Shown here: positions 1-8,196 of the stretch, piece by piece
Position numbering within the stretch: the first letter of the stretch is position 1
Layout: every line of letters starts with the position of its first letter
DNA from: Burkholderiales bacterium
Lineage (GTDB): Bacteria > Pseudomonadota > Gammaproteobacteria > Burkholderiales > Burkholderiaceae_C
DNA length: 64,000 nucleotides
Assembly (NCBI GenBank): GCA_019509985.1
Contig: JAEKLF010000042.1
Location: 1-64,000 of the forward strand
Direction: 5' to 3'
Notes under the pieces: model-generated
The model's database searches: none
Told to the model about the DNA's origin: nothing
The model's input: the letters and a program-made list of their open reading frames with translations, nothing else
Made by a program: the position numbers and the translations under genes

Positions 1-1008
1 CGGCATCATGACCGCGCGCACCTTGTCGGCGCCCAGCGCGTCGACGGCGATGGCCAGCACCAGCGCGGAATCGATGCCGCCGGACAGGCCGATCAGCGCG
101 CCGGGGAAGCCGTTCTTGCCCAGGTAGTCGTGCACGCCGATCACCAATGCCCTCCAGACCTGGGCTTCCATCTCGGGCTCGGGCACGACGTCGCCGCTCA
201 GGCGGTGCCTGGCGTCGACCTCGATGATCGGCAGTGCCTCCTCGAACATCGCCGCGCGCGCGGCGATCGCGCCGTCAGCCTGCACGGCAAACGAGGCGCC
301 GTCGAACACCATCTCGTCCTGCCCGCCGACAAGGTGGGCGTACAGCAACGGCAGGCCGCTCGCCCGCGCGCGTTCGGCCATGCGCTCCTCACGCTCGGCC
401 ACCTTGCCAACGTGAAAGGGTGAGGCGTTGATGACGCACAGCAGCTCGGCGCCCGCGGCCTTGGCGGCGGCGGCGGGTTCCTCGAACCAGGCGTCCTCGC
501 AGATCAGCAGGCCGACCTTGAGGCCGCGCACGTCGAAGACGACGGGACCCAGGCCCGCATCGCGGCCCGAGTAGAAATAGCGGCGCTCGTCGAAGACCTG
601 GTAGTTGGGCAGCTCGCGCTTGGCATAGGTCTGCACGACGTGGCCACCGGCCAGCACGGAGGCCGCGTTCAGGCAGGGCGGCAGCGACCAGCTGCGCTCG
701 CGCACCACGCCGTCCTCGCGCGCCATCGGGTGGCCGACGACGACCTGCAACCCTTCACAGCCCGCCAGCTCGGTCGCGATGCGCGCCAGTTGCGCCTCGC
801 AGCCGGCCAGGAAGGCTGGGCGCAGCAGCAGGTCCTCGGGCGGGTAGCCGCACAGCGCCAGCTCGGGCGTGACGACCAGATCAACCCCAGCCGCATGTGC
901 GGCGCGCGCTTGGGCAATGATGCGGTCCGCATTGCCCGCAAGATCGCCCACGGTGACATTGATCTGGGCGAGGGCGACTTTCACGGACTGCGATGGCATG
1001 GGACTCAT
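1..1008 (-). CDS. nadE: Glutamine-dependent NAD+ synthetase, 3' end outside window
   Basis: Final step of NAD synthesis: amidates deamido-NAD+ using glutamine and ATP, in the cytoplasm. The 336 codons present read from MSPMPSQSVKVALAQINVTV. The N-terminal nitrilase-like glutaminase domain shows the catalytic triad context: Glu near residue 49 (VTPELALCGYPPED), Lys in YAKRELPNYQVFDE, and Cys in LLICEDAWFEEP. The synthetase domain begins near residue 300 and its ATP P-loop SGGIDS is visible just before the window edge, so about 200 residues are missing. A second in-frame ATG at 999 is an alternative start. The start region overlaps that of the divergent gene at 998. Identification is firm; only completeness cannot be judged. 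Confidence 0.95.
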   Translation of the reverse strand, partial: MSPMPSQSVKVALAQINVTVGDLAGNADRIIAQARAAHAAGVDLVVTPELALCGYPPEDLLLRPAFLAGCEAQLARIATELAGCEGLQVVVGHPMAREDGVVRERSWSLPPCLNAASVLAGGHVVQTYAKRELPNYQVFDERRYFYSGRDAGLGPVVFDVRGLKVGLLICEDAWFEEPAAAAKAAGAELLCVINASPFHVGKVAEREERMAERARASGLPLLYAHLVGGQDEMVFDGASFAVQADGAIAARAAMFEEALPIIEVDARHRLSGDVVPEPEMEAQVWRALVIGVHDYLGKNGFPGALIGLSGGIDSALVLAIAVDALGADKVRAVMMP

Positions 1009-2040
1009 TTCAAACGGGGCTGCAAAAAATTATGTCATCCGGGTCGATGCCGACCCGGCAGCATTGCCTTCCCGGTCCTGGGACGCCCTGTTAGCGGCCC
1101 AGGCACGGCCCACGCCCTTCATGCGCCTGGCCTACCTGCAGGCGCTGCACGCGTCGGGCAGCGCGGTGGCCGGCACCGGCTGGCAGCCGCAGTTCGTGTC
1201 GATCTGGTCGGGAGACGACCTGCTGGCCGCCTGCCCGGCCTATCTGAAAACCCACAGCTACGGCGAGTACGTCTTCGACTGGGCCTGGGCCGACGCCTAC
1301 CGCCGCCACGGCCTCAGCTACTACCCCAAGCTGCTGGTCGCGGTGCCGTTCACGCCCGTGCCGGGCAGCCGGCTGCTGGCGGTGGACGACGAGGCGTGCA
1401 ATTCCACTGGACGGCCGAAGGCGATGCCGACTTCACGGCCTTCCTCGCCCGGTTGCAACGAGACAAGCGCAAGAAGATCCAGCAGGAGCAACGCCGCGTG
1501 CGCGAGGCGGGTGTCGTCTTCGAGGCCCGCTCGGGCGCCGACATCACGGCCGAGGACTGGGACTTCTTCTACCGCTGCTACCAGCAGACCTACCGCGAGC
1601 ACCACAGCACGCCGTATCTCAGCCGTGACTTCTTCGCCCGCATGGCCGTCGACATGCCCGAGCACTGGCTGATGTTCACGGCCCGTCGAGGTGAGCAACG
1701 CGTCGCCATGTCGCTGATCGCGCTGGACCCCGAACGCCGAGCCGCCTTCGGCCGCTACTGGGGCGCCGTCGAACACATCCCCAACCTGCACTTCGACGCC
1801 TGCTACTACCAGCCGCTGGCCTGGTGCATCGCCAATGGCTACCAGCGCTTCGAGGGCGGCGCCCAGGGCGAGCACAAGATGGCGCGCGGGCTGATGCCCA
1901 CGCCGACGGCATCGAGCCACTGGCTGGCCCACCCGTCGTTTGCCGATGCCGTCAACGACTTCCTCGCCCGCGAGGGCCAGGCCATGCAGGGCTATGTCAA
2001 CGAATTGGCGGAGCACGGGCCGTTCAAATCGGAAGGTTGA
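998..2040 (+). pseudogene. COG3146 FemAB-like/GNAT acyltransferase, internally deleted and frameshifted
   Basis: Remnant of the COG3146 (PF04339) family, proteins of about 380 residues with a double GNAT/FemAB fold; their substrate is not established. The first part reads in one frame from MGLISNG through typical motifs (FMRLAYLQAL, HSYGEYVFDWAWADAYRRHG, YYPKLLVAVPFTPVPGSRLL). The second part reads in another frame from GVQFHWTAEGDADF through RDKRKKIQQEQRRV, YWGAVEHIPNLHFDACYYQ and GAQGEHKMARG to the stop at 2040. The frames switch between about 1388 and 1405. In intact relatives roughly 45-60 residues separate GPRLL from the G(V/I)Q(F/Y)HW motif; here only about six remain. So a segment is missing and its length is not a multiple of three. 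Either a true deletion or an assembly error. Confidence 0.8.
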
Positions 2041-2182
2041 CCGCCCCCCCTGATTCACGGGGTTTTGGGGTCTTTCTCAGAGGCCCTGCGAACCAGCACA
2101 ACTTTTCTGCAGTTGAGCAAAGGTGGCTGCGGCGGAGTCGGACAGCATGAAGCCCGCCTGAACTGACGCACGAGCCCCCCTC

Positions 2183-5100
2183 ATGAACACCCGCACCATC
2201 GGCAAAGCCCGCCTGACGACGCTGGCGCTGGCCGCCGCACTGGCGCTGGGCGCCACGCCTGCCCAGACCGCAACGATCAGCTACAACGGCATCGGCACAG
2301 TCTGGGACCTGGCCTCCCATTGGGACGGCGGCGTGTTGCCCGGCACGGCGGACGACGCGCTGCTCGGCAGCTACGCAACCCGGGTGCGAAGCGGCATCTC
2401 CTCGGTCCACAGTTTCACGGGGACCGGCTCGCTCGATCTGACGGGCGGCGTGCTGAGCTTTGCGGCCGCCTCCAGCATCGGCAGCCTGAACCTGACCGGG
2501 GGCAGTTTGAGCGGCGCCGGCAGCGTGACGGCGAGCGGGCTCTCCCGCTGGACCGCCGGGTCGATGAGCGGCACCGGCAGCACCGTCTTCAACGGCGGGC
2601 TGGCGATCTACGGCACCACCGACAAGAGCTTGTTTGGACGCCGCCTCGAACTGGCCGGCGCCAGCACCTGGGACGGGGGCAACCTCTTCTTCCACGACGG
2701 CGCGGTGCTGAGCAACAGCGGCAGCTTTGAAGACAAGAACGCCAGCGCGGCCAGCCTGAACATCGTCGGCTCGGGCAACAGTTTCATCAACAGCGGCAGC
2801 GGCAGCTACATCAAGACCGGCACGGGCACGACCACCCTCAACGCGGCCCTCGTCAACGACGGCACGCTGGCGGTCAACAAGGGCACGCTGAACCTGCTTG
2901 GTGAGGTCAGCGGCAGCGGCAGTTTCAGCGCGGCGAGCGGCGCGACGCTGGCGTTTGAGGCGGAATCCAACATCGACAAACTGAACTGGGCCACGGGCAA
3001 CTTGACCGGCGCCGGCACCCTGACCGTGAGCCAGGCCGCCAGCTGGACCGGAGGCACCCTGAGCGGCTCGGGCGTCAGCAACTACAACGGCGGGCTGGAC
3101 ATCGGCGGCAATGGCGTCAAGGTGATCGATCAACGCATCCTCCACATGAGCAACCCAAGCCGTTGGATCGACAACAGCAGCGTCACCCTCCTCAACGGCG
3201 CGGTGATGGTCAACTACAGCACCTTTGACGACCAGAACAGCGGCACCGCCAGCATCAACAGCAACCACGCGGGCAGCTACTTCTCCAATGTCGGCAGCTA
3301 CGTCAAGAGTGGCGCCGGCACGAGCAACTTCGGCGCGTCCTTCTTGAACAACGGCCCGCTGGCGGTGAACGCCGGCACGCTGAACGTGTACGACGAATTC
3401 AGCGGCAGTGGCGATGTCGCTGTCGCCAGCGGCGCAACCCTGGGCTTGTGGGCAGCCTCCAGCATGGGCCGCTTGACGCTGGCTGGCGGCACTTTGGCCG
3501 CAGCCCACGACGTGAGCGTGAGCGGGGACTCCACCTGGACGAGCGGGACGCTGAAAGGCGCGGGCAGCATCAGCTTCAACGACCGGCTGGCGCTCAGCGG
3601 CAATGGCGGCAAACAGCTTGAGCAACTCAGCCTGATCATGCGCGGCGCCAGCACCTGGAGCGACGATGGCGCCCTCACGCTCAGCAACCGTGCGACGCTG
3701 AGCAATATGGGCAGTTTCGATGACCAGAACAAGGGCACGGCCAGCATTCTGAACGGCAACTTCTCGGGCAGCTTCAACAACAACGCCGGCGCCAGCTACA
3801 CCAAGAGCGGCGTGGGCACGACCCTCATCAACACGCCCTTCATCAACGATGGCATGTTGACGGTGAAAAAGGGCCAGCTGAACCTTGCCGGCGGGCTCAG
3901 CGGCAGCGGCAGTGTTGCCGTGAGCGGGGGGGCACTGAATCTTGGCGCCAACGCCAGCCTGGGCAGCCTGACCATGAGCCTCGGCAGCTTGAACGCCAGC
4001 GGCGACCTGACGGCCAGCGGGCCGTCGGCCTGGACGGGTGGCAGCATGAGCGGCACCGGCACCACCAGTTTCAACGCCGGCTTGGCGATCGGCAGCGGGG
4101 CCGGCAAAGTGCTGGATGGCCGCCAGCTGGTCTTGGCCGGTGCGAGCAGCTGGACCGGCAACAGCGCCCTCATCTTCAGCAACGGCGCGACACTGGTCAA
4201 CAAGGGCAGCTTCACCGACGACAGCCCCATTCTGGCCGTGCTGTACAGCGGCTCGGGCAAGGGCTTCAGCAATGAAATCGGCGCCAGCTACATCAAGAAC
4301 GGCGCGGGCGACACCGTCATCGAGGTTCCGTTCACCAACAACGGCACGCTGACGGTGAACGCCGGCAGCTTGATTCTGGAAGCCGGCGCCGGCGGCAGCG
4401 GCAGCTACAGCGCAGCAAGTGCCGCCACGCTGGCCTTTAACGCGCCCACCAACATCGCCCGGCTGGACTGGGGAGGGGGCACCTTGTCCGGCAGCGGCGC
4501 GGTGACGGTGACCAAGCTGTCCAACTGGACGGGCGGGACGCTGAGCGGCATGGGGCCGGCGATGGTCAGCACCAGCTTTAACGGCGGGCTCAACCTCAGC
4601 GGCGCACAGGGCAGGTTCATCGACTATCGCAGCGTGACCCTGAACGGCACCACCACCTGGAGCGACGGCGGCGGCTCTCTCTCATTCAAAACCGGCGCCT
4701 TGCTGATCAACAACGGCAACTTCATCGACCAGACCAACGGCTTTGCCGAGTTCGTCAGCGCCGACACCAGCGGCGGCTTTGTCAACAACGTCGGCGCCAG
4801 CTACACCAAGACCAGCAATACCACGACCATCATCCGCACCAGCTTCACCAACGATGGCAGCGTGGCGGTGAACGCGGGCGTTCTGAGGTTGCTGGGCTCC
4901 GTCAGCGGCAGCGGCAGCTTCAGCGCAGCGCGGGGCGCCACCCTGGCCCTGGAATCGACAGCCAACATCGACACCTTGGATTGGAGCGCGGGCAGGCTTT
5001 TGGGCTACGGCACGCTGACGGTGGCCAAGGCCTCGACCTGGAGCAACGGGTCGATAGAAGGCGGCGGCCGAAAGGTCTTTTTGAGCGGGCTGGAGATCGG

Positions 5101-7315
5101 CGGCGGCCCCATCAAAGCTGTGGGCGACGGCACGCTAACCTTGGGTAGCGGTGCGCTGACCTTGGATGGCGCCAGCAGCTGGAAAGGCAACGGCATCCTC
5201 CAGCTCACAGGCGATGCTTTCCTGAGCATCAACGGCAGTTTCACCGACCAAAACACCGGTGCCGCCTTGTTGGACGCCAACTGGGCCACCAGCCTGTACA
5301 TCAACGGCGGTGCCAGCTACACCAAGAGCGGCGCGGGCACGACCACCGTCAACGCCTCTACCACCAACAACGGCGCCTTGACGGTGAGCGCGGGCAGCCT
5401 GGACTTCAGATACGGGCTGACCAACTACAGCGCCGGCCAGCTCAGCGGCGGCAGCTATACCGTCAGTGGGACCGGCGCGCTGAAGTTGAGTTCAACCGCG
5501 ATCACCGCCAATGCCGCGGCGATCACACTGGACGGCCCTGACGCGAAGTTCCTCAATTCAAGCGGCGACGCGCTCAGCCTGTTGAAAACCAATCAGCAGG
5601 GGGGCAGCTTGGCGCTGCTGAACGGCGCCAGCTTCACCTCGGCCGGCGGTTTCGTCAATGCCGGCGTCTTGAGCATCGGCGCGGGCAGCGGCTTCAGCGT
5701 CACTACCCTCGCCTTGGACAACCGGGCGACCGGCGTGCTGCAGATGCAAGGTGGCACCTTCTACAGCGGCGTCAGCAGCACCGGCCTGGTGAGCGGCTAC
5801 GGCACGCTGATGGGCTTCGTCAACGGCAGCGGCACGGTACGCGCCAGCGGCGGCACGCTGCTGGCCATGTCCGGCATCTATGGCACGAACACGCCGGTGG
5901 CCATCGACACCGGCGCCGCGCTGAGCCTGGGCGCCAACAGCACGGTCAAGCGGCTTGACCAGTCCGGCACGCTGAACCTGGGCAGCCACAATCTCTCGGT
6001 GGCGTTGGACTACAACAACGCGGGCTTCGGCCTCAGCAATGCCTTCAACCGCCGCGCCGGCGTCACCGGCACGGGCCAGATCCTGGCGTTGGGCAGCGTG
6101 CAGCAGATGCTGTGGGGCCCAAACATCCATTTCGGCAGCACCGCCAACGCCGAGCTGGTGCTGCCGGCGCTGCGTGTGAGCAGCACGCCGTTTGCGACTG
6201 CCTTCACGGTCAACAACGTCGCCAGCTTGGGGACGGGCGTCACCCTGCGCGGCGCCGTGCTGACCGGCGGCATCAGCTCGGCGGCCATTGGCAGCAGCCA
6301 ACTCACGGCGCGCAACTGGGTGGCGGCGGCCGGCACGTCAAGCTACGCCTACACCCTCAGCTACAGCGCCGCCACGGCCAGCCAGGCACTCACGGGCCAA
6401 ACGCTGGCCATCGTCAACAACTTCGACAACGTGGCGGGCCAGACGCTCAGCATCACCGGCGGCAAGGTCTACGCGCCGGCCGTGGCGCAGCTGAGCAGCA
6501 GCACGCTGAACTTCGGCATCGTTCACGTCGGCGACACGATTTCGGCGCGCAGCATCGCAGTCGGCAATGCCGCCCCAGTGGCCGCGCTCAACGATGTGTT
6601 GCTGGCCACGGCCAGCGCCGGTGGCGCCTTCAATGCGAGCGGCGCCATCAGCGTGGCCGCCGACGGCGGCGACGAAATCAAGGTCGGCCTCAACACCACC
6701 CAAGCCGGCGTGTTCAACGGCACAGCCACGCTCGCCTTCGCCAGCCACAACGCCGACATGAGCGACCTGGCCCTGGGCGGCCAGCAGGTGGCGCTGAACG
6801 CCCAGGTCAACCACTACGCCGAGCTGGTACTGGCCCAGGCCGGTGGCGACGGCAGCTTTCTTGGCACTGGCGCGGCCTACACGCTGAACTTCGGCACGCT
6901 CACCCAAGGCGCCGCCGGTGTGGCCGCCATCCTTAAGGTGGGCAATGGGGCACCGGACGTGGCCGACCTGCTGAGCCTGCGCTTCGACCTCGGCACGGCA
7001 GAGTCCCATTTCAGCCTGGGCGGCTTCGACGCCATCGACGGGATCGGTGCGGGTGCCGTCCGCAGCCTGCAGATCGGTTTCAGCGGCCTGCTGGTGGGCC
7101 AGTTCGACGAGGTCCTCACGCTGCACGCCATCGGCAGCAATGCCAGCGGCTATGCCGGTGCGCTGGCCGATGTGCAGCTGCATCTGGTGGGCGAGGTGGC
7201 GGCTGTGCCGGAGCCGGCCAGCTGGGCGCAGTTCGGGCTGGGCTTGGCGGGCATGGTGGGCTTCATGGCGCGGCGCCGCATCGGTCGGCGGGAGAGCGCC
7301 CATGCCCGCCATTGA
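2183..7315 (+). CDS. Large repetitive PEP-CTERM surface/secreted protein
   Basis: 1,710-residue exported protein. Residues 1-30 form a signal peptide (basic MNTRTIGKAR start, Ala/Leu-rich core, ATPAQTA cleavage region). The body is rich in Gly, Ser, Thr, Ala and Asn and consists of about six imperfect units of roughly 165 residues with recurring elements such as SGSGS, ASTW, NGGL and N(D/N)GTLxVNxG, a composition expected of a beta-helix or beta-solenoid. Residues about 1440-1680 look like a separate beta-sandwich (LNFGIVHVGDT). The C-terminus is a textbook PEP-CTERM sorting signal: VPEPASWA, a hydrophobic helix (FGLGLAGMVGFMA) and an Arg cluster, recognised by exosortase, whose gene is not in this window. 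Likely role in the extracellular matrix or biofilm; the ligand is unknown. Confidence 0.85.
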   Translation: MNTRTIGKARLTTLALAAALALGATPAQTATISYNGIGTVWDLASHWDGGVLPGTADDALLGSYATRVRSGISSVHSFTGTGSLDLTGGVLSFAAASSIGSLNLTGGSLSGAGSVTASGLSRWTAGSMSGTGSTVFNGGLAIYGTTDKSLFGRRLELAGASTWDGGNLFFHDGAVLSNSGSFEDKNASAASLNIVGSGNSFINSGSGSYIKTGTGTTTLNAALVNDGTLAVNKGTLNLLGEVSGSGSFSAASGATLAFEAESNIDKLNWATGNLTGAGTLTVSQAASWTGGTLSGSGVSNYNGGLDIGGNGVKVIDQRILHMSNPSRWIDNSSVTLLNGAVMVNYSTFDDQNSGTASINSNHAGSYFSNVGSYVKSGAGTSNFGASFLNNGPLAVNAGTLNVYDEFSGSGDVAVASGATLGLWAASSMGRLTLAGGTLAAAHDVSVSGDSTWTSGTLKGAGSISFNDRLALSGNGGKQLEQLSLIMRGASTWSDDGALTLSNRATLSNMGSFDDQNKGTASILNGNFSGSFNNNAGASYTKSGVGTTLINTPFINDGMLTVKKGQLNLAGGLSGSGSVAVSGGALNLGANASLGSLTMSLGSLNASGDLTASGPSAWTGGSMSGTGTTSFNAGLAIGSGAGKVLDGRQLVLAGASSWTGNSALIFSNGATLVNKGSFTDDSPILAVLYSGSGKGFSNEIGASYIKNGAGDTVIEVPFTNNGTLTVNAGSLILEAGAGGSGSYSAASAATLAFNAPTNIARLDWGGGTLSGSGAVTVTKLSNWTGGTLSGMGPAMVSTSFNGGLNLSGAQGRFIDYRSVTLNGTTTWSDGGGSLSFKTGALLINNGNFIDQTNGFAEFVSADTSGGFVNNVGASYTKTSNTTTIIRTSFTNDGSVAVNAGVLRLLGSVSGSGSFSAARGATLALESTANIDTLDWSAGRLLGYGTLTVAKASTWSNGSIEGGGRKVFLSGLEIGGGPIKAVGDGTLTLGSGALTLDGASSWKGNGILQLTGDAFLSINGSFTDQNTGAALLDANWATSLYINGGASYTKSGAGTTTVNASTTNNGALTVSAGSLDFRYGLTNYSAGQLSGGSYTVSGTGALKLSSTAITANAAAITLDGPDAKFLNSSGDALSLLKTNQQGGSLALLNGASFTSAGGFVNAGVLSIGAGSGFSVTTLALDNRATGVLQMQGGTFYSGVSSTGLVSGYGTLMGFVNGSGTVRASGGTLLAMSGIYGTNTPVAIDTGAALSLGANSTVKRLDQSGTLNLGSHNLSVALDYNNAGFGLSNAFNRRAGVTGTGQILALGSVQQMLWGPNIHFGSTANAELVLPALRVSSTPFATAFTVNNVASLGTGVTLRGAVLTGGISSAAIGSSQLTARNWVAAAGTSSYAYTLSYSAATASQALTGQTLAIVNNFDNVAGQTLSITGGKVYAPAVAQLSSSTLNFGIVHVGDTISARSIAVGNAAPVAALNDVLLATASAGGAFNASGAISVAADGGDEIKVGLNTTQAGVFNGTATLAFASHNADMSDLALGGQQVALNAQVNHYAELVLAQAGGDGSFLGTGAAYTLNFGTLTQGAAGVAAILKVGNGAPDVADLLSLRFDLGTAESHFSLGGFDAIDGIGAGAVRSLQIGFSGLLVGQFDEVLTLHAIGSNASGYAGALADVQLHLVGEVAAVPEPASWAQFGLGLAGMVGFMARRRIGRRESAHARH
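2440..5450 (+). repeat. Six imperfect ~500-bp coding repeats in the PEP-CTERM gene
   Basis: The marker N-(D/N)-G-(T/P/M/S/A)-(L/V)-(A/T)-V recurs near 2855, 3345, 3842, 4334, 4848 and 5363, spacing about 490-515 bases (about 165-170 residues). Each unit contains, in order, SGSGS, a W-T/S-G-G/S segment, an NGGL or equivalent, a second STW/SSW, and a FxDxN-type turn. Units are diverged rather than identical. Confidence 0.8.
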
Positions 7316-7407
7316 ACACGGCCGACCTGTCCGCGAGCTGAACGAAGGGGCGCTTCGTCGAATCGGGTGGTGCGCTGCCTCGGCATTGGGCACAACAATG
7401 CGCGCCG

Positions 7408-8196
7408 ATGAACGCCGCCCCTCCCGCACCGAACGACGACCTCACGGCCCCGCCCTGTGCTGCGCGGCTGCTGTTGATCGACGACGTGCCCGAGCAACTG
7501 CGCCAGCTCTCCGAGCTGCTGGCGCGCCACTACCGGCTGCTGCACGCGACAGACGGCGTGTCGGGCTTTCATCGCGCGCAGGCGCAGCGGCCCGACCTGA
7601 TCCTGCTGGACCTGCTGATGCCCGGCCTGGACGGCCACGCCGTGTGCCGGCTGCTGAAGGCTGACGCGGCCACGTGTGAGATTCCGGTGATCTTCCTGTC
7701 TGCCCACGCCGACGCGCAGCAGCGGCTGGAGGGCCTGCGGCTGGGCGCGGTGGACTACATCGGCAAGCCTTTCCTGGCCGACGAGGTGCTGGCCCGCGTC
7801 CACGTCCATCTGCGCCACACGGCCGCGCGCCACGACTCGGACGCCACGGCCGGCGACCCGGAGCTGGCCTTCGTCCATGCCGCCGCGCGGCTCATCAGCG
7901 AGCAGTTGGCGACGCTGCCCGCCGTGGGCGAGATGGCCGAGCGGCTGGGCCTGACCGCGCGGCGCCTGTCGACGCTGTTCCGTAAGCACTTGGGGTTGAC
8001 GGTGTCGGGCTTCGTCAGCGAGGAGCGCATCCGCGTCGGCTGCCAGCTGCTAGCCACAACGCCGATGAGCGTGCAAGACATCGCGCTCGATGTGGGCTTT
8101 GCCAACACGGCCAATTTCTCCACGGCCTTCCGCGAGCGACTGGGGATCACGCCCCATGCCTGGCGCCAGCAGCAACGCGACGGCTGCGGGTCTTGA
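7408..8196 (+). CDS. Response regulator with AraC-type DNA-binding domain
   Basis: 262 residues. An N-terminal receiver domain (about residues 20-140) has the acidic pair in LLIDD, the phospho-accepting Asp in ILLDLLMPGLDGH, and the Lys in IGKPF. The C-terminal part (about 165-258) carries two helix-turn-helix motifs of the AraC family (ATLPAVGEMAERLGLTARRLSTLF and MSVQDIALDVGFANTANFSTAFRERLGITPHAWR), so it is a phosphorylation-controlled transcription factor. Its stop codon overlaps the start of the histidine kinase gene (TGATG), giving a translationally coupled two-component pair. A small stem (7342-7358) precedes it without a T-tract. Receiver-AraC fusions are less common than OmpR or NarL types. 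The signal sensed is unknown. Confidence 0.88.
   Translation: MNAAPPAPNDDLTAPPCAARLLLIDDVPEQLRQLSELLARHYRLLHATDGVSGFHRAQAQRPDLILLDLLMPGLDGHAVCRLLKADAATCEIPVIFLSAHADAQQRLEGLRLGAVDYIGKPFLADEVLARVHVHLRHTAARHDSDATAGDPELAFVHAAARLISEQLATLPAVGEMAERLGLTARRLSTLFRKHLGLTVSGFVSEERIRVGCQLLATTPMSVQDIALDVGFANTANFSTAFRERLGITPHAWRQQQRDGCGS

Noticed and set aside
2024-3625. Long minus-strand frame opposite the PEP-CTERM gene
   Set aside because: Low-complexity Ala/Gln/Val translation, no start context, and explained by the repetitive GC-rich sense gene.
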